From Bacteroidota bacterium (GTDB lineage Bacteria; Bacteroidota; Bacteroidia; Flavobacteriales; Weeksellaceae): a stretch of 61,330 nucleotides of DNA. The stretch lies in contig JAEWZO010000049.1 of NCBI GenBank assembly GCA_023458415.1, forward strand, positions 1 through 61,330. Reading direction: 5' to 3'. The notes below the pieces were generated by a model. It had not been told where the DNA came from. It made no database searches and was given only the letters and a program-made list of their open reading frames with translations. Positions 58,570 to 61,330 of the stretch are shown here, one piece after another. The translations under genes were made by a program, and so were the position numbers. Every line of letters begins with the position of its first letter. Position 1 is the first letter of the stretch.

Positions 58570-60363
58570 TTATTGCTTCTTCGCCCACAGCTGCATTTTT
58601 CTTTCTAGAACAGCCAATGGAAGACAACCCTGGTTCAGAACTTCATCGTGAAAACTGGCAAGATTGAATTTTTTTCCTAAATCTTTTTCATACTTCGCAC
58701 GCAGTTCTCTGATTTTTAATTCCCCGATTTTATAGCTCAGCGCCTGTCCAGGCATTGCCATATAGCGTTCCACTTCGGCGGTTGCTGCTGCTTCATCGTA
58801 CGCAATGTTGCTCAAAAAGTATTTGATGGCTTCCTCTCGGGTCATCGTTCCGGTGTGAAGTCCGGTATCAATCACAAGTCGTACCGCACGAAGCATTGAA
58901 TCGCTTAAAGCACCCATTTTCTGATACGGATCCTGATAAAGACCAAGTTCCGGTCCTAAAGATTCGGTGTACAACGCCCAACCTTCACCATATGCGCCGA
59001 ACCATCCAAACCGCATAAACTTTGGAATATCCGTGTTTTCCTGCTGCAATGAAACCTGATAATGGTGTCCCGGAATTGCTTCGTGAAGAAACAGAGATTC
59101 CATTCCGGAGGTAACATTAAATTTTGCCGGATCGGGAAGTGGCATATAGAAAATCCCCGGTCTTTTTCCGTCGGGAGTTCCCTGTTTGTATTCGGCTGAA
59201 GCTGTTGCTTCACGGAATTTTTCTGTCTGGCGAATTTCAAACGCTGTTTTTGGAGTATTGTTGAACATGGTTTTCAGCTTTGGAGAAATTTTCGCCAATA
59301 CAGAATTGAATGCGTCCAGAACTTCCTTGCTGGTTTTGTAAGGCATGGCTTTAGGATCCGATTTTACGTGGGTAAGAAACTGTTCCAGCGTTCCGGAAAA
59401 ACCTACCTGCTGTTTTACTTTTTCCATTTCAGCGCGCAAACCGGCCACCTGTTCCTGCCCGATTTTGTTGATTTCTTCCGGTGTTTTGGAAGAAGTTGTC
59501 CAGCTTTTTACGTAATAACTGTAAACATCTTTTCCTTTAGGAAGTGCGTTGATGCCATCAGATTTTCTTGCTTTCGGAAGGTACTCGCTCTCCAGGAAAT
59601 CGCCCATTTTTTTGTAAGCAGGAATGATCTTTTTCTCAATCATATCCTTATACAAAACGGTATATTTTTCGCGTTCCTCCGCTGTGAAACTCTTTGGGAA
59701 ATTTTTTACTGGGCCGTAGAAAATATTGCTTTCAACTTCCGGATTAGTAATTTCCAGAGCTCTCATTTGTGGAATCATTTTCAGCACAAGTTTTTGCGGA
59801 AGTACGTAATTTGTTGCCATTCCTTCGCGGAAGTTTTCAACAGCGGCATCCATCCACTCCGGAAATTTTTCGGTTCTTTTTAGCCAGTTGTCGTAATCTT
59901 CCGTGGTTTTGAAAGGCTGGCTTCCTTCACCGCTTCCCAACAGCGGAAAATCAAGCGGTAAACCACCAAACTGCGTAAACGGAATGTATTCCGGGTGATA
60001 AGCGTAACGTTCAACTTTGTCTTTCAGAGTATAATCCAAAACGTCATAAACAATTTTGTCTTCATCGCTTAGTTTGTCATAATCCAGTTTTTTCATCTGA
60101 TCGTGAACTGAATTGTAGAAGGCAATTTCACCGGCAATAAAATCTTTATCAATATCAATAGGAAGAAGGTCATTATAGCGCAAATCGCCCTGTGCAGTAG
60201 CTTCCAGCGGATAAAGTTTCAGATACTGTTCATAGTAATTGGCAGCGATGGAATCGATATCAACAGGTGTAACTTTCGCCAGTGGAGAGTCGGATTTTTT
60301 ACATGCACCCAAACCAAAGATTACAGCCCAAACCAAAGTGAATTTTATGACGATGTTTTTCAT
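58570..60363 (-). CDS. DUF885-family putative metallopeptidase, lipoprotein
   Basis: A 597-aa protein with a lipobox signal (GLGAC, C21). The active-site zinc motif HEAIPGHHYQ is followed, about 35 residues later, by the EGWALYTESLG glutamate region; both are typical of DUF885, which is related to M2/M3-type peptidases. It acts in the periplasm or at the outer membrane; the substrate is unknown. The gap of 172 bases to the response regulator downstream shows no clear terminator. Confidence 0.87.
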   Translation of the reverse strand: MKNIVIKFTLVWAVIFGLGACKKSDSPLAKVTPVDIDSIAANYYEQYLKLYPLEATAQGDLRYNDLLPIDIDKDFIAGEIAFYNSVHDQMKKLDYDKLSDEDKIVYDVLDYTLKDKVERYAYHPEYIPFTQFGGLPLDFPLLGSGEGSQPFKTTEDYDNWLKRTEKFPEWMDAAVENFREGMATNYVLPQKLVLKMIPQMRALEITNPEVESNIFYGPVKNFPKSFTAEEREKYTVLYKDMIEKKIIPAYKKMGDFLESEYLPKARKSDGINALPKGKDVYSYYVKSWTTSSKTPEEINKIGQEQVAGLRAEMEKVKQQVGFSGTLEQFLTHVKSDPKAMPYKTSKEVLDAFNSVLAKISPKLKTMFNNTPKTAFEIRQTEKFREATASAEYKQGTPDGKRPGIFYMPLPDPAKFNVTSGMESLFLHEAIPGHHYQVSLQQENTDIPKFMRFGWFGAYGEGWALYTESLGPELGLYQDPYQKMGALSDSMLRAVRLVIDTGLHTGTMTREEAIKYFLSNIAYDEAAATAEVERYMAMPGQALSYKIGELKIRELRAKYEKDLGKKFNLASFHDEVLNQGCLPLAVLERKMQLWAKKQ

Positions 60364-60490
60364 TTCCGAAATTTTGAGTTGCTAAATTAATTCATTTTAC
60401 GATATCGGTGTGTTAAAAAGTTTTAAACCTTTGTCAGTCGTACATCCGTCAAATTTCAATTAAAAAATTTTTCACATTCGATCTATTTTT

Positions 60491-60498
60491 TATCTTTG
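60491..60498 (+). promoter_or_regulatory. -7 promoter box (TATCTTTG) for the acidic protein gene
   Basis: An exact TAnnTTTG match, 50 bases before the ATG at 60549. Confidence 0.55.
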
Positions 60499-60548
60499 CT
60501 CGAGAAGATTAATAATCAATTATTTAACACCACTTTTTTCTTTGCCTA

Positions 60549-61010
60549 ATGAAAGGGATTTTAAAAATTTATCACCCCGAAGAAACCCTTAAATACAACA
60601 TTAACAGCACTTACTGCAAAGCGGTTTACAGCAATAGCCAACATTTTTTGGAGGTGGAGCTTATTACGGATGATTCGGTGGATCATGTGGATGAAGATTC
60701 TTTGCAGAACAATTTTCCGCAGCTTTCTCTAAGCATTTCTGATTTTCCAATGGAAGACGGCGAATTGGAAGGTAAAGACTTGAAAGTTGATGATTCGGGC
60801 GAAGAAACTTACACTGAAATCGACCTTTTCGACGATGAAGACGCTTTTCTGTATGAAAACGATTTGGCTTTCGACAGAAATGCGGAAGGCGAACTTCAAT
60901 TGTGTTGGTCAGGATCGATGAATGATTTCTATACCGGTTCCGACGAGCCGATTCCGTTCAAACTGAAGTGTCATTTCAAACAGGACGACATCGACGTGGA
61001 GGAAGATTAA
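60549..61010 (+). CDS. Highly acidic protein of unknown function
   Basis: A 153-aa cytosolic protein without a signal peptide. It is rich in Asp and Glu throughout (for example DDSVDHVDEDS, DLFDDEDAFLYENDLAFD, and the end DDIDVEED), with few basic residues, and has a predicted beta-rich pattern. I do not recognise the family. It stands between the DUF885 gene and an ExbB-type gene, with its own TATCTTTG box. Confidence 0.75.
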   Translation: MKGILKIYHPEETLKYNINSTYCKAVYSNSQHFLEVELITDDSVDHVDEDSLQNNFPQLSLSISDFPMEDGELEGKDLKVDDSGEETYTEIDLFDDEDAFLYENDLAFDRNAEGELQLCWSGSMNDFYTGSDEPIPFKLKCHFKQDDIDVEED

Positions 61011-61107
61011 CCCTCGCAATATTTTCAAAACTTATTTTTTCGTGTTCAGGAAGTCTTAAGATATTCCTAAAAAAGCTTTAAACATCGGCATTGTAACAAT
61101 ATTAGTG

Positions 61108-61115
61108 TATTTTTG
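61108..61115 (+). promoter_or_regulatory. -7 promoter box (TATTTTTG) for the exbB-like gene
   Basis: An exact TAnnTTTG match, 28 bases before the ATG at 61144. Confidence 0.6.
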
Positions 61116-61143
61116 CCGTTCAATTTTAATACAATTCAACACA

Positions 61144-61330
61144 ATGTTTTTACAGGCACCTACACAGGTCATCAACACAGTTCAGGAGAAACATGTTTTT
61201 TCTCTGTGGGACATACTTTTCAGCGGAGGTCTAATTGGGAATACCATCATGATTCTCATTTTTCTGCTGGGAATTTTAGCAACATACATTTTTTTCGAAA
61301 GATATTTTTTTATTCGCCGTGCAGCCCGAG
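61144..61330 (+). CDS. MotA/TolQ/ExbB proton channel family protein, N-terminal part, cut by window edge
   Basis: The first 62 codons of a protein starting MFLQAPTQVINTVQEKHVF, with a long hydrophobic helix (NTIMILIFLLGILATYIFF) followed by ERYFFIRRA. This matches the first helix and the E-R-x-F-x-I-R-R-A motif of ExbB/TolQ proteins, which energise TonB or Tol systems with the proton gradient. Whether it is exbB or tolQ depends on genes beyond the window. Confidence 0.85.
   Translation, partial: MFLQAPTQVINTVQEKHVFSLWDILFSGGLIGNTIMILIFLLGILATYIFFERYFFIRRAAR

Noticed and set aside
59368..59883. 171-codon plus-strand frame opposite the DUF885 gene
   Set aside because: Complete overlap with a well-supported gene; Phe/Cys/Arg-rich shadow translation.

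Overview
The window looks like ordinary chromosome from a member of the Bacteroidota, class Flavobacteriia, most likely the Chryseobacterium/Kaistella group (Weeksellaceae). The evidence is an AT-rich sequence, almost no Shine-Dalgarno motifs, and the Bacteroidota -7 promoter box TAnnTTTG in front of about thirty genes. It also has families typical of this class (GLPGLI, DUF3078, 2TM, YkgJ, DUF6122). This is inference from gene content and promoter style; no 16S gene is present. I see no prophage, insertion sequence, CRISPR array or rRNA, and no gene-free stretch longer than 300 bases.

Layout. 1-4785 (minus): rod-shape operon mreB-mreC-mreD-mrdA-rodA, with rodA cut by the window edge. 5005-8878: overlapping heme operon hemA-hemC-hemD-hemE. 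8997-16000: small genes including a YdeI-like protein, a META-domain protein, a SemiSWEET, hflX, a DUF2059/SecD-P1 hybrid, an AlkD-like glycosylase, DUF6122, a ChaA-type exchanger, a truncated globin and a YkgJ protein. 16049-26780: gdhA, dprA, a rhomboid protease, two tandem DUF3078 proteins, comM, an MscS channel, sodC, an outer-membrane barrel and mnmA. 26791-29628: a truncated EmrE-like remnant and a LytS/LytTR two-component operon with three 2TM domains. 29810-36225: clpC, a YgjV-like protein, a glycosyltransferase cluster with sufE inside it, and tRNA-Val. 36259-41631: sufA-sufB-sufC-sufD-folC. 41811-50700: a GLPGLI protein, an L,D-transpeptidase, a four-gene putative metal (copper-like) locus, msrB, DUF445 and a decayed SDR pseudogene. 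50795-61330: pyrD, glyQS, a serine hydrolase, sufS, bcp, nth, a response regulator, a DUF885 peptidase, an acidic protein and the start of an exbB/tolQ gene.

How the genes work together. Most genes are housekeeping: cell shape, heme, Fe-S assembly (split over three sites), translation and tRNA modification, and redox repair (SodC, Bcp, MsrB). The most distinctive region is 43540-47613. It encodes a secreted Cys-rich protein, a secreted HMA-like protein, a TonB receptor whose N-terminus carries two more HMA-like domains, and a lipoprotein with two copies of a His/Cys module. Together these suggest an outer-membrane metal capture system.

Other points of note are a probable ATT start codon on the second DUF3078 gene, histidine kinase/2TM gene architecture, overlapping divergent promoters, several likely leaderless genes, an endonuclease III with no Fe-S cysteines, and two decayed genes. 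Several start codons were moved downstream because the longest reading frame begins inside the -7 promoter box.
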